64,000 nucleotides of DNA, taken from NCBI RefSeq assembly GCF_001540865.1, contig NC_033622.1:14835670-14899669 (forward strand), written 5' to 3'. Shown here in pieces: positions 9,660 to 21,000 of this stretch; positions within the stretch are counted from its first letter, which is position 1, and each line of letters begins with the position of its first letter. This DNA comes from Ananas comosus (taxonomy: Eukaryota; Streptophyta; Magnoliopsida; Poales; Bromeliaceae). A program made the position numbers and the translations under genes. Below the pieces are notes generated by a model. It ran no database searches, was not told the DNA's origin, and worked only from the letters and a program-made list of their open reading frames with translations.

Positions 9660-10520
9660 TATTCGAATTCGGGGCGTTTCCGTTTTAGGAAAGTTTAGTA
9701 CCTTTTATTCGGGGAAGTTATTGCGTCTGCCTAGTACTAGTAGTATTTGGACTATAAAAATTAAAAAGAGTAGGACCTTTGGGTACCCCAGGATAAAATT
9801 GGTGAATCTTTTGGAACCCACAGACGCAATGGTGGTGAGTTTGGTGGGTCCTACTAATTCGTGGTTGGGATATTTGGGTGTGTACTTGGGTGCAATGACC
9901 GGGTACGCACGACGGGGAATCGGAGTAGATGGGTTCTTCTTCGTTTGGTAATAAGTGGCTTAATTGCGCAGTTTTGGAAAGCAACAACGCGTAATAGCTG
10001 GTTTTATTTTCTTGTACGAAAATGCCCTCGTTCTGTTTCCTGCCTTTAACTGTTATAAGGGCGGAACCGTCAATTCGGCGGTTTGATTTGGGAACGTAAC
10101 GCTCTTATTATAGTGGAAGGATCGCCGAGGGTGAATTGTTATTTTTGGAAAGATCGAGGAAATAAATTGTGTGGATTGGTGAAAATAATGTAAAATAATT
10201 TAATCATATTGCTGAATTCAAGTTCATTAGAGAAAATTTGGAACTAATAAATTTAATGGATTCCGTTCATTTTGTATTGGTCAATATTTTATTATCATAA
10301 ACTATCTGAAGATTGTTAAGTAAATAAAAAAAAAAAATAGCGAAGGACTTGGATGAGTGAATAAGCACTTTTGTTTGGACGCATTTCCCTAATTTATTTG
10401 TCCAAACTGCCACGTGGAGGGGCCCAAACTCTTTACGTTTTCATAAAACTTAAAATAATTAAACTTAATATTGTGCTAAATAATAATAATTATTATTTTT
10501 ATGAAGAGAGAATGGTTTAC
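9660..10520. other. Upstream region of TMK and spacer
   Basis: GC content drops sharply away from the gene. No further gene or repeat is recognised. Confidence 0.45.
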
Positions 10521-10688
10521 CGACCGTCCCTAAAACAAGCAAGTGACAAAAGACTTGGTGGTTGATACCCAAGATCTCAAGTTTGAATCCTAATTGATAC
10601 ACATTTTTAGATAAGTTTATTTCTAAATAAAATAAACAAAAAGGTAGCGTGGTAGTGCTACGGTGCTACATATCTCTCAAAAAAAAGA
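10521..10688 (+). repeat. tRNA-derived SINE copy 2
   Basis: The head CGACCGTCCCTAAAACAAGC, the A-box-like AAGTGACAAA, the B-box-like AGTTTGAATCC and the tail TATCTCTC-A(n) match the other copies. Confidence 0.6.
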
Positions 10689-10816
10689 AGAGAGAATGGT
10701 TTGGGTCCCTTGGGATGCTCTCCCAAGGAAAATTGATGAGATGGCAATCCCATGTATATATTTTGGGACCCACCCTTGGGCTTCAAACTCTATTAAGAGA
10801 CTGTTCCATAACGTAT

Positions 10817-11783
10817 CGTTTGGTTCGGGGATAAGCAAAAAGTGACTATTCCACGAATAGGTATAAATTGAGGTATAAGCGGGAATTAAATTAATTTTGC
10901 ATTTGGATGAAAATTGCGTTATTTCTAGAAATAAAAAAAATAGCGTTTGGTCAGGTAAGATGGAATAAGAATTAAAGTAAGTAGTGATAAATAAAAAAAA
11001 AATGATATTATCCTTCTTATTATATTTGAATTTGAATTTTGAAATTATATATAAATTTTAAAATTTTAAAATTTTAACTTTTAAATTTTAAAATTTTAAA
11101 TTAAATTTTAAAAATTAAAATCTCAAAATTTAAATTTTAAATTTTAAATTTTAAATTTAAGATCAAATTTAAATTTGAAAAATATAAAATATCAAATTTT
11201 AAATTTCAAAAATTTAAAATATCAAATTTTAAAATTTTAATTTAAAATTTTGAAAATAAGAATAGTGGTGGTAAAAATTAATAAAAATAATTTATTATAA
11301 TAAATTTATAAATTTGATAATAATAAATTTTTTAATAAATTAATAATTTTTTATTATTAATAAATTAATAATTTTTTAAAATTCTACTTAAACTTAAATT
11401 TAATAAAAATAATAATATTTAATCATATTTAAATATAATTTATTATAAAATTTATTATAATATTTAATGTTTAAATATAAATAATATGTATTAATATAGT
11501 ACAATTAATAATTTTATAATAAAAATAATATATTATAATATATAACATATTATATTTATATAATTTAGTTTTAATTTAATTTATAATTTTAATAAAGTTT
11601 GAAATTAAACATTGGAATAACACTATTACATCAAAATGGTGGAATAGTAAATCTCTTACTATTCCGGAATAGCCGAGAATAGTAAGGTTTAACCGGAATA
11701 AAATATTCCGGCCAAAAATTATTTCGTTTGGCGGAATAGTGGGAATAACTTTTGTTATCCCCGCTTATATCGCCAACCAAACG
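10817..11783. mobile_element. AT-rich MITE with GTTTGGTT termini, about 970 bp
   Basis: The left end CGTTTGGTTCGGGGATAAGC and the reverse complement of the right end (CGTTTGGTTGGCGATATAAG, then CGGGGATAA) form imperfect inverted repeats. The interior is almost pure A and T, with long runs of AAATTTT-type words. No transposase is present and no clear target-site duplication was found, so the superfamily is unassigned. Confidence 0.6.
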
Positions 11784-12805
11784 GGGCCGCTGACACACCA
11801 GTAATCTTATACTTGCAGTACTAGACATGCTTCCAGATAAATTATTTTTTGGATGGTTAGGTTTGACGCGAATGGCAGATTGGTGTCATCTTGTTTCCAT
11901 TGGAGGCAATCTTGTGTTTAAAGTTTCTTCGATCGCCCGATTCTCAAACTTCATGTGTGCTTCATGATCGATCTTCGTTGCAGGTAATCGGGTCAAATTT
12001 AATTTAGGCCATATTATTAGCAAATTAAACAAGTTAATTGGATGTAAATCGACTCACTTAGGGTGATCAATCAAGCAACTAACGGGCAACCCGAACCCGA
12101 CCAATACGCGGCCTAAGGCTTGATTGTCTCCCATATTGACCTCTGTATACGAGATTGAATAACGACCGTGAATAATCGGTTCGAAGTTAAGGTGTGCAAG
12201 GAATAAGAACCAAAATGGAAATATGAAAACCAAGAAACGGTGGGAGGTCTAGTTAGTCAGATAATCTTGATCTCTGTTCGATTCGAAAACTCAACAGGAC
12301 AAGTTAAGCAACTCAAGTTAGATCAGCTCGATTTGATTAGGGCTATAATCAATACAAATGCATCTTTCCCTTGTGCATGATTTCTAGTAGTATAATGCTG
12401 AAAAAGCAGGTAGTATTACCTGAGTGATCTTATTTGTTTCTGCTACGGTACTCTTGGGAATTACGGAGAGACTGAGTTCTCTATTTGTTTCCGTACGTAA
12501 TATCATATTTAGCATATAATAATAAGTAGGTTATGATATCATTTCTACGCTATATATTTTCCAACGGCCCGTAGGCTTTGATATCTCAGAAGTCCAGCTG
12601 CGTAGGGCCACTTTTGCCACTGCAGGAACTGGGCCTAATTGCCCCCGTAATCGATGGGCCCAAGCCCATGTTTATAACTGGACTAATGCGTCATTACCAT
12701 ATCGCAGTGAGGGCAATATCGTAATTTCGCAAGCCACCTCCAAAAGTCGCCACAAACCATTCTCCGCCTCAGTGCGACGGTTAGCTATATCATCACCAGT
12801 TGAAC
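11784..12805. other. Spacer, nothing recognised
   Basis: Mixed-composition intergenic sequence that turns GC-richer toward 12.6-12.86 kb, where a promoter-like stretch begins. Confidence 0.45.
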
Positions 12806-12810
12806 GTTGA

Positions 12811-12859
12811 CACGTGGGATCCGCTCAAAATAGGTGGGGCCCACGCCACGGCTTTATAA
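12811..12859 (+). promoter_or_regulatory. G-box/ABRE and TATA box
   Basis: TTGACACGTGGGATCC contains CACGTG at 12811-12816, a site for bZIP or bHLH factors. A TTTATAA box follows at 12853-12859. Together they suggest a transcription start near 12885-12890. Confidence 0.35.
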
Positions 12860-12988
12860 CCATAGTACGCCCCGTGAAAGGAGATGGTCTTCGATCCTGC
12901 ATTGGCACCGCCACCTTATAATATCTCAAGCAATCAAAATTTTCTCTTTAACAAAAAAAAAAAAATAACAAATTCCTTTTCCAAAATT

Positions 12989-13207
12989 ATGATTAGATTG
13001 AAACATTTTGGATGCACAATTTTATTGGTTAGGAACATAACTGATATAATGCCGCCACGATATTTTAAACTTCCACCCATAAAAGAGTACTATAATGCGC
13101 CACAAGTAAAACTAACGCAAGAAGAACTTGCTAGCTTATATGCGACGATAGATCAAAAGCTCCCGCCGAGACAGAGTTGGGATGTTTCCCTTGAATTTTT
13201 TTTTTGA
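12989..13207 (+). CDS. Small hypothetical protein, 72 residues, doubtful
   Basis: The frame is open from 12884, but that ATG would lie at or before the start site implied by the TATA box, so I prefer ATG 12989. The middle part (PPRYFKLPPIKEYYNAP, then LTQEELASLY) has a balanced composition unlike the surrounding AT-rich noise. The end is a poly-Phe artefact of a T run at about 13193-13204, which makes the true end uncertain. It could be a small gene, a remnant exon or chance. No family recognised. Confidence 0.25.
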   Translation: MIRLKHFGCTILLVRNITDIMPPRYFKLPPIKEYYNAPQVKLTQEELASLYATIDQKLPPRQSWDVSLEFFF

Positions 13208-13564
13208 AAAAAAAATAGCAAATTATTTGTTTTATTCATTAAGCAAAATAAGTTTTCCTTGAAATTTTGTCTCCTAAAGAGTAGCATTGTTTGTTAATTA
13301 GCAAATTTTGGAAAGGCCACAAAATGACAAGCACATCACATGAGACACAGTATTATCGTTCCTAATTATGACTTTTCGTAGGAATTTATAAGCAGATGTT
13401 GACCTTTTTGTGCTCTATATTCCCGTGGTCAATGTACTACTTCGAGTGGAGAAATAGCTTGCGTGTACGATATTAATGCTGTTACACAGAAAGTTATAGT
13501 CCATATCAATCAAAATGATAATTTTATTTCCAACACACAAATTGTAAACTTGTTATTGATCTTG

Positions 13565-13611
<47 letters not shown>

Positions 13612-13612
13612 A
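13208..13612. other. Spacer ending in an (AT)n tract
   Basis: No gene is seen. A (TA)n microsatellite at about 13567-13607 directly abuts the MITE that follows. Confidence 0.5.
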
Positions 13613-13827
13613 GCTAGAATATTTTTAGAAATATCACCCACTTGGTGCTATTAAATTTTTAGCTTTTGGATCTACTCCTTGATTACTAATAGACTTTATA
13701 TCAAACACTATTCCACCTACCATCATCTACCACCACCAATCATTATCATCCCAATCTTATATTTCTCCATCCAAGAATTAAAAAATTAAAAGCACCAACC
13801 TCTCAGTACTTTTAAGAGTATTCTAGC

Positions 13828-13835
<8 letters not shown>
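13613..13835. mobile_element. Short MITE, family C
   Basis: The left end GAGCTAGAATATTTTTAGAA and the right end, ending AGAGTATTCTAGCTCCA, are inverted repeats with the internal cue CACTTGGTGCT / AGCACCAACCTC. It is flanked by (TA)n on the left and (CT)n(TA)n on the right. A related copy in the other orientation lies at 32316-32520. Confidence 0.65.
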
Positions 13836-13879
<44 letters not shown>

Positions 13880-13880
<1 letters not shown>

Positions 13881-14455
13881 GAGTTGAGCTGGAATGCTAT
13901 CAGTAGCAAACGGGCTCCGTTGCTATCCATTTGTTTTGGATGATGGAGCGTTCAAATCGACGATCGGCACCATTGAACATGATCTATATCACTTGAAGTA
14001 TTTAGAAATTAAATTTCAAATCTTTTCGACATCATTTACCTAATGATCAAAGAGTTTCAAAATTAGTAATTTTAATGGTTGATATGAGGAGTTTTCTCGT
14101 TTAACGGTGTAAAGCTATCCAAATCAATTGAATTTTGGTTAGAAAATTCTTTAAACTATTTAGAACAAGATCTATACTCTCGATCATGATTACAATATTT
14201 CTATCATCACTTTTTAGAGAATATTCATTTTCAGCCATTCATTTTTACGCCCACTTGATGGACAAAACATAATATCGAAAAAGTATGAAATTTGATTTCT
14301 AAATATTTCAAGTGGTATAGATCATTTTCAACGGTACCGATCGTCGATTTGGAGGCTCCATCATCGAAAACAAATGGGTGGCAACGGAGACCGTTTACTA
14401 CCGATAGTATTCCAGCTCAACTCTCTCTCTCTCGCTCTCTCTCTCTCTATATATA
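13880..14455. mobile_element. Inverted-repeat MITE, family A, full length
   Basis: It begins GAGTTGAGCTGGAATGCTAT and ends with the complement (ATAGTATTCCAGCTCAACTC). The inverted match reaches inward at least 150 bases, for example GATCTATATCACTTGAAGTA against TTTCAAGTGGTATAGATC. (TA)n and (CT)n microsatellites stand at both borders. It is noncoding. This copy serves as reference for the partial copies at 30168 and 58248. Confidence 0.75.
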
Positions 14456-16264
14456 TATATATAAGAGTAAAGGCACCACTTAGCTACGCTCAAATCAAAA
14501 TAAGATCATCTCGAACTCACAAATGCTCCAACAAAATCATTTTCTTAGATATGTATGCATACTGTGATGTATTCAGATTCATAATTTTTATTCTATTACA
14601 CATGACATATACGAAGCCCTGCCATGTACTTGCTAATAGACCATTATGCTATTTAATCGACTAAATTATTCGCTATGATATAAATTGTTACTAACACTTG
14701 AATGTTAAAATGGAAGGGCGCCCGTAACAATAATTAATAGTATATAAATAGTATCTACTATATATTTTTTTGCTATTGGATTACACCACCTCTCACTAAA
14801 TTCTAGCCAGATATCCAACAATCAAAAGTGGATAATAAATACTGTAAATATTTTATTAATAATAGTATTTCAGCATAACCCGGTATATATATACACACAC
14901 ATCATTACAAGAAAATTATAATATAATGATATTTTTTAAACAACGCAGGAAGCATCTACAAGCTTTCCTAAAATATATATGGTAAATTTTGACACTTTAA
15001 AAAGTGTTGTCATATGAACATTCTATTATATTAAATAAAATTATTAAATAATAAATTTTAATATTATTTTTAATTTTTTAATATTTTAAAATATCTGAAT
15101 TTTAAAATATTATGAATAATTCTGACGCTTTGAAACGTCAGAATATATTTTACCAACGTTAGACATAAATATCGATATAGATAGCAATTTTTTATTTATT
15201 TATATTTTAACTGGCGTTTTCAAATGTGACGCTAAACTATATTAAGTTATTTTTTAGCATAATTAAATATAAGAACAAATGTAATTTTTTTTTATTGTGC
15301 ATACACAAGTACGTAACTACTATTATTATATTATTACTATTATTATTATTTTCGTTGGTCAAACAATATGGATCGTGAGAGGACTAGTACGTACAGGGCC
15401 AGAGACGTACAAGGCACATACTGTCCAACTATACGCCATCGCTCTACTCGTGGAGGTGCGACGCGTGGTACAATAAAATGATGCCACGTCATCGTTCTTA
15501 GCGTACGGGGTGCGTACGCACGTGTATGTATACGAGGGAGTTGGATGGAACTTGTACATCCCGTGTTTTAATAGGAGGATGTATTAATGGGTACCCTTAA
15601 TTGTGTACTTGTGAACAAATCCTTTTAGATTCTCTCCCAAACTCGTCGATTTTCCCAGATCCGGGTAATTAAGAGGGTCCGCGTAAATATGACTTAGTGT
15701 CATTTTGGGCGGGTGGGTGGTTGGGAGGGGAGAGTTTCGTACAATACGGTTTGTATTGTTGGAGCTTTGAAATATACCGTACGTGGCACTGCACCATTGG
15801 TCAAGTCCGAGTACAGACGTTGACTATACTTAGCTGTCGTATACGTGCATTGCCAACGAATCCAATGTATTTTTCCTTTATAGGGATAGCATATTAATGT
15901 ATTTGTTGGTGTTGGTATAATATTCATAGGTGTTACGTAAATTTTCATAGGTTTTTTTAAAAATTATATACTTATCCAACATAAGAATAAGATTTCGGTA
16001 GAAAATTTTTCAACAATATTTTATCTGATCTGTTGTTGCATGTCAATTTATTTCATCCAAAAATTTATCCGATATTTTTTTAAAAAAATTATCAATATTA
16101 AAATAATTATAATTTTTAGAAAGAAAAAAAATTAATATGCGGCAGCAGATAAAAAATTTCTCATTAATTTTTTTTTTTGAAAGAAACTACTGCAGTACAA
16201 CTAAAATTTGAAACATCTACATAAATTTAGAATTATTTCTGTGAAAAATAAAAAAACTAAGATT
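14456..16264. other. AT-rich spacer with short palindromes
   Basis: No gene is seen. Around 14985-15240 are palindromic words such as ACACTTTAAAAAGTGT and TTCTGACG...CGTCAGAA. They resemble subterminal repeats of plant DNA transposons, perhaps CACTA type, but no ends were found. Confidence 0.4.
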
Positions 16265-16535
16265 GTGTTTGGTTGGGGGTTCAAGGGGGATACGGGGGTT
16301 ATACCCCTTTAACTCCAAACATGAATTTTGGAGGGTGGGGTTAGCTAACCCATTCCAAATAGGTTAAATACTCATTATTCTTTTTATTCTATTTTATTTA
16401 TTCAATCGTTTTTTTTTTATTTTTGAAAATAACTGAATTCTTATCCAAATATAAAATTAATATATTCCAGACTTAATTCTGAATTTAATTCAATCTCTAT
16501 AATAATTAATTTTTACTTAACTTCCAACCAAATGC
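16265..16535. mobile_element. MITE, family D (GTTTGGTTGGGGGTT ends)
   Basis: The left end GTGTTTGGTTGGGGGTTCAA and the right end AACTTCCAACCAAAT form imperfect terminal inverted repeats. It shares ends and interior words (GGGGTTAGCTAACCC) with the copies at 42036 and 59864. Confidence 0.6.
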
Positions 16536-17167
16536 AGCCTAAATGTCTGCATGCAATTAGAAATTATTAGTGATTTTATTTGTGTATGCTCTAATAAATA
16601 AATATAAATATTGTCCCTCGGGGCTAAATAGCGGCGGCGTTAGAAACAGAAGTGATAATTAAGGGGGGCAAAATCGTAAATAAACTGCTCCCAAACCACG
16701 CACGTGACCGGGGGCTTTTTCGCTTTGTTGGGACTTTGGACGCACGTGACCGTGCTACATCTCCGGACCAATCCGTATGGGGTGGTCGATCCAACGGTCA
16801 AACTCCCACTCGAGTGGCATCAAGATTCTCGGCGGCCATGATGAACGGCCCAGATGTCGTGCTGGCCCCGCGGCGTATGATAGGTTCGCTCGGTCCACTT
16901 TCTCCTTCCCCCTCCCCACCACTATCCGCTGGTCGCTGTCCCAAAGATCTCCCACTACGATTCTTTTTAGATGTACCTTTCCGTGGACCCGGTCTATAGA
17001 CCGTTACCTAAACGAAACAGTTAGTTTCCCTCGGTTCTGTCCATGGACCGGGTGTATCCAACTATTCTCTCTTGTTTCTGGGTTCTTCTCTTTCCCTTTC
17101 CCTGCACCCATTATCCCGCGGATAAAAGAGAACGAAGTCCCCAAAACCCACCTACCATAAACCCGCA
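16536..17167. other. GC-rising upstream region of the histidine kinase
   Basis: No convincing frame is present. Composition rises toward the promoter. Confidence 0.4.
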
Positions 17168-17295
17168 AAACCCTAACCCTGGCCCTACCCCGCCATTAAA
17201 GGCCATACGAAGGTACCGATCCAAACAGCTCCGAACTCCCCCACACTCACTCCCCTTGTTATAACGAGCCCTCGACGTTGATCTCGCAACCCTAA
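17168..17295 (+). promoter_or_regulatory. Core promoter of the histidine kinase: teloboxes and TATA box
   Basis: AAACCCTAA at 17168-17176, a TTATAAC box at 17259-17265 and AACCCTAA at 17288-17295 lie in GC-richer sequence. A transcript starting near 17290 would carry a long leader before the first coding exon. A leader intron could start near 17574 (GAG|GTTGGG). That layout is inference. Confidence 0.4.
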
Positions 17296-17350
17296 TCGAA
17301 GTGAGGGAAAGGAGAAGAAAGAGGAGAAGAAGAGCTGAAGAACGTCGCCA

Positions 17351-17383
17351 ATGGCGATTAGAGCGAAGAAAACGAGGCCTTAA
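17351..17383 (+). other. Possible upstream ORF in the histidine kinase leader
   Basis: ATG at 17351 opens a ten-codon frame (MAIRAKKTRP, stop) in the likely leader. It could lower translation of the main frame. It is only a candidate, since the leader itself is inferred. Confidence 0.25.
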
Positions 17384-18063
17384 TCACAGATACCTGCGGC
17401 GAAGAAGAAGAAGAAGAAGAAGAAGAATCTCCAAGAATCGAGCTCGGATTCGGGATCGCCTACGAAAGTCGGCGGCGACTCCTCGCGATCTCTCTTGCAA
17501 CCGCTTCGTCTCCCCCGACTTCGTGCGTCCCGAGAAGAAGGGCGACAAAACGAATACCATATCATAATTCGAGGTTGGGTTGGGGCCACTCCAATGGGGT
17601 GGAGAGAGTAGAAACAGATTTTTATTTTTATTTTTATTCATTTATATATATAATAATAAAAGTGTTGGTGGGGATTATTTAATGCGAGAGTATCTTTGAG
17701 AAATCGTGGAAAAATCGTAATTTTTATTCACCTTTGATCGTTCTACGAATAGAGAGAGGAGGGGTGGTTTTGTTCTTGCACATCTCGTTTTGAGTGTTCT
17801 TTTTTAGCTCAATTCACCCCTTTCATTAAAAAAAATTTCTTGGGTTACTTTTTGGGAGATGTGAAGGGTTTTGCTTCTTTTGAGGAGTTTCCCGAGCCAC
17901 GCCTTCATCCAACCGACATTACTGAGACTCGTAGTCTCTGTCACTCCTAATTGTTTTATCACCTCCTTTCGCGGAGACCGATGGTGGGAATGATGCGGTG
18001 ATTAGGGTTTTGAGGGAGTTGGGGGCGGAGGCGAGGAGGAGGTGGTGGGTGAATCGCACGGCG

Positions 18064-21000
18064 ATGGTGGTGGTGTGGGTGGCGGCGTCGGTGGGGATAT
18101 GGGGGGGCCTCCATTGGTACATACGGAGCGAGAGCATGAGGAAGGCGCACGAAGGGCTCGTGAGCATGTGCGAGGAGCGCGCGAGGATGCTCCAGGACCA
18201 GTTCGCCGTGAGCGTCAACCATGTCCACGCCCTCGCCATCCTCGTCTCCACCTTCCACTACGAGAAGCACCCCTCCGCCATCGATCAGGTATAATCCATC
18301 CCATCTATCTCTGTAATTTGCTCTGTTATATTCTTACTTCTCTGGGAGCAAAAGAACTATTGATTTCTAAGTATTTTATTTTATTTTATTTTTTCACTTT
18401 GTAAGTATCTGAGTTGAGATTTGAGGATTTTCTATGATCTATACTAGTTATTATGTATTTGCTCTAATTTGAGCTCCTTAATTTGGAAATTTCTCCGTGA
18501 GATTTACTGCTTTCTATGATTGATATGAGCCGTTACTTCTTTGTCCTGATTTATGTTTTATATTTCCCCTCATTTTTAAAACTATAAGCTGTAATCTTTT
18601 ATGTTCTAGCCGCTATTTTAATATCCTGGCAATTAATGATTCGGGTTTATTGTTTTTACCTGCTGTTGTAAATTCCCTGAATGGTTTTAATCAATCTCCA
18701 GGAAACCTTTGCCTACTACACGGCAAGAACGTCCTTCGAACGGCCACTGTTGAACGGTGTAGCATATGCGCAGCGAGTTCTCCATGCGGAAAGAGAGTTG
18801 TTTGAGACTCATCAGGGTTGGACAATTAAGACCATGAAAAGGGAGCCCTCCCCTATGCAAGATGAATACGCCCCCGTAATTTATTCTCAGGAGACCGTCT
18901 CCTACATTGAGGCTCTGGATATGATGTCTGGAGAGGTTCTTCCTTATCTTGGACTAGTAATTTTTCTTTCAGCAGCTCATCTAGTTGTTCTGGTTTATTC
19001 TGGTGGTTATGTTCCTTCTAATTTTTATGCAGGAGGATCGAGAGAACATTTTGCGAGCGAGGGCCACCGGCAAAGCAGTCCTCACAAACCCATTTAGGTT
19101 GCTTGGCTCAAACCATCTTGGAGTAGTTTTGACATTTCCTGTGTATCGCTCTGGCCTTCCCGCAGATGCGACGATTGAACAACGTGTGGAAGCAACAGTA
19201 GGGTGAGAAAAAAGTGTTTAATTGTAATAATGCTTGGAATATTTATTATTTCCTCCATAGTTACGGCTTTAATTTGAAGAAAGTTGGCTTAAATTAGATC
19301 CTAATCTACTTGCTGACTTAATTAAACAACATGAATGCTTTTAGCCTGCATAGTGAGATCAGCAGAGCCTGCTGTGATCAGTTGCTCGTTCGCTCTATTT
19401 CTTGCATATACTTAGAGGTCACAAAACACATAAATTGGCCGCCATGTTTAAAATGGTTTTGATTACTAGAGAAACTTGAATTATGGTCCAAATACTTGGA
19501 TTTGCAAGAGGAAGTTCTTTCATTGATCCTTCACTGAGATTGGCAAAGCAAATACTTAAAACATGTAGCAGAGTATTTCTGAACACTTTAACACGATTAA
19601 TTTCCTTCACGTAAAAGGACTGCTATAGCATTCTTGCTAGTTGTGAACTCTAGTTGTTTGTGTGGTAAAAATCTAGCAATAGTGAGTGACAGTGGAGAAT
19701 AATAGTGATGGTGGTGGTTAACATTAGTAGCGGTAGTTTTATCTGGATAAATGGAGTTAGGTCTGTTGAGCGGCATCTCCTAGGTGGATTTGAAGTGACT
19801 AAGAAATATGATTCATTTCTTGCTGTCAAGTGGTATATAGTGACGTCGGCTCTTGATTTTGACAGAGAACTTTCTAGATCTCTCTATTTACCGAAACTTT
19901 CTTTCTTTTTCCTTTGTTCTTATCACTCAAGTATATTGCACATAGCAGATATCTTGGTGGAGCTTTTGATGTTGAGTCACTTGTCGAAAACTTGCTGAGG
20001 CAACTTGCTGGTAATCAGGACATAATGGTGAATGTATATGATGTCACCAATACCTCTGAACCATTGATTATGTATGGGCCTCCGTACGGTTACATGTCAG
20101 TATCACACGTGAGCATGCTTGATTTTGGAGATCCTTTTCGGAAGCATGAAATGAAATGCAGGTTGGCTAATTCATCAAGTTATGCATGTAAAGAAATGTT
20201 TCTTGTATATTATTTTATGTTTATGTCATAGAATAATTCATAAAAGTTTTGAGCAGGTATAGGCAAAAACCCCCCATTCCATTGTCAGCAATTACTACTC
20301 CATCCGGTGTTTTTGTGATCTGTATGCTTGTTGGATATATATTATATGCTGCTTGGAGTCGCTATGATAGTGTTAAAGAGGATTGTCGGAAGATGGAAGA
20401 GCTAAAAGTTCAAGCAGAGGCTGCAGATGTCGCTAAATCCCAGGTCAAAAATTTCTTTTCATATCATGTTTAAAGAGCCTTAGCCTTAAATTTTGCCCCT
20501 GAATCTTTTTTGGTTTTGTTATTGCAGTTTCTTGCTACTGTTTCACATGAGATAAGAACACCCATGAATGGAGTCCTGGGTATCTTCATTAGCTTTTACC
20601 ATATGGATATTATTTTACAATGTTCTACTACAAAATGTCTAAACCGTTTGAGCTTCTCTTTATTATTCCAGGAATGCTAGACATGCTTTTGGAAACAGAT
20701 CTGAATTTCACTCAAAAAGATTATGCTCAAACAGCTCAAGTGTGTGGAAAAGCACTGATAGCTTTAATAAACGAGGTGCTAGACAGGGCAAAAATTGAAG
20801 CTGGAAAATTGGAGCTTGAGGCCGTGCCATTTGACCTGCGATCCATCCTAGATGATGTACTCTCTTTGTTTTCTTCGAAGTCAAGAGAGAAAGGAATCGA
20901 GGTAAGTCTTCATCCTTTTAATATTATCGGGGAACGATGCCACCATTTTCTTGTATATTAGTCAGCAGGCAAGTTTTTACTTATTTGTCTTGTGTGAATC

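Noticed and set aside
17301..17567. Arginine-rich 88-residue frame before the histidine kinase
   Set aside because: It is a translation of a purine-rich GAA/GAG tract with no domain. The segment is better read as transcript leader.
19705..19998. 97-residue frame in the histidine kinase gene
   Set aside because: It runs through intron 3 and into exon 4 in the wrong frame.
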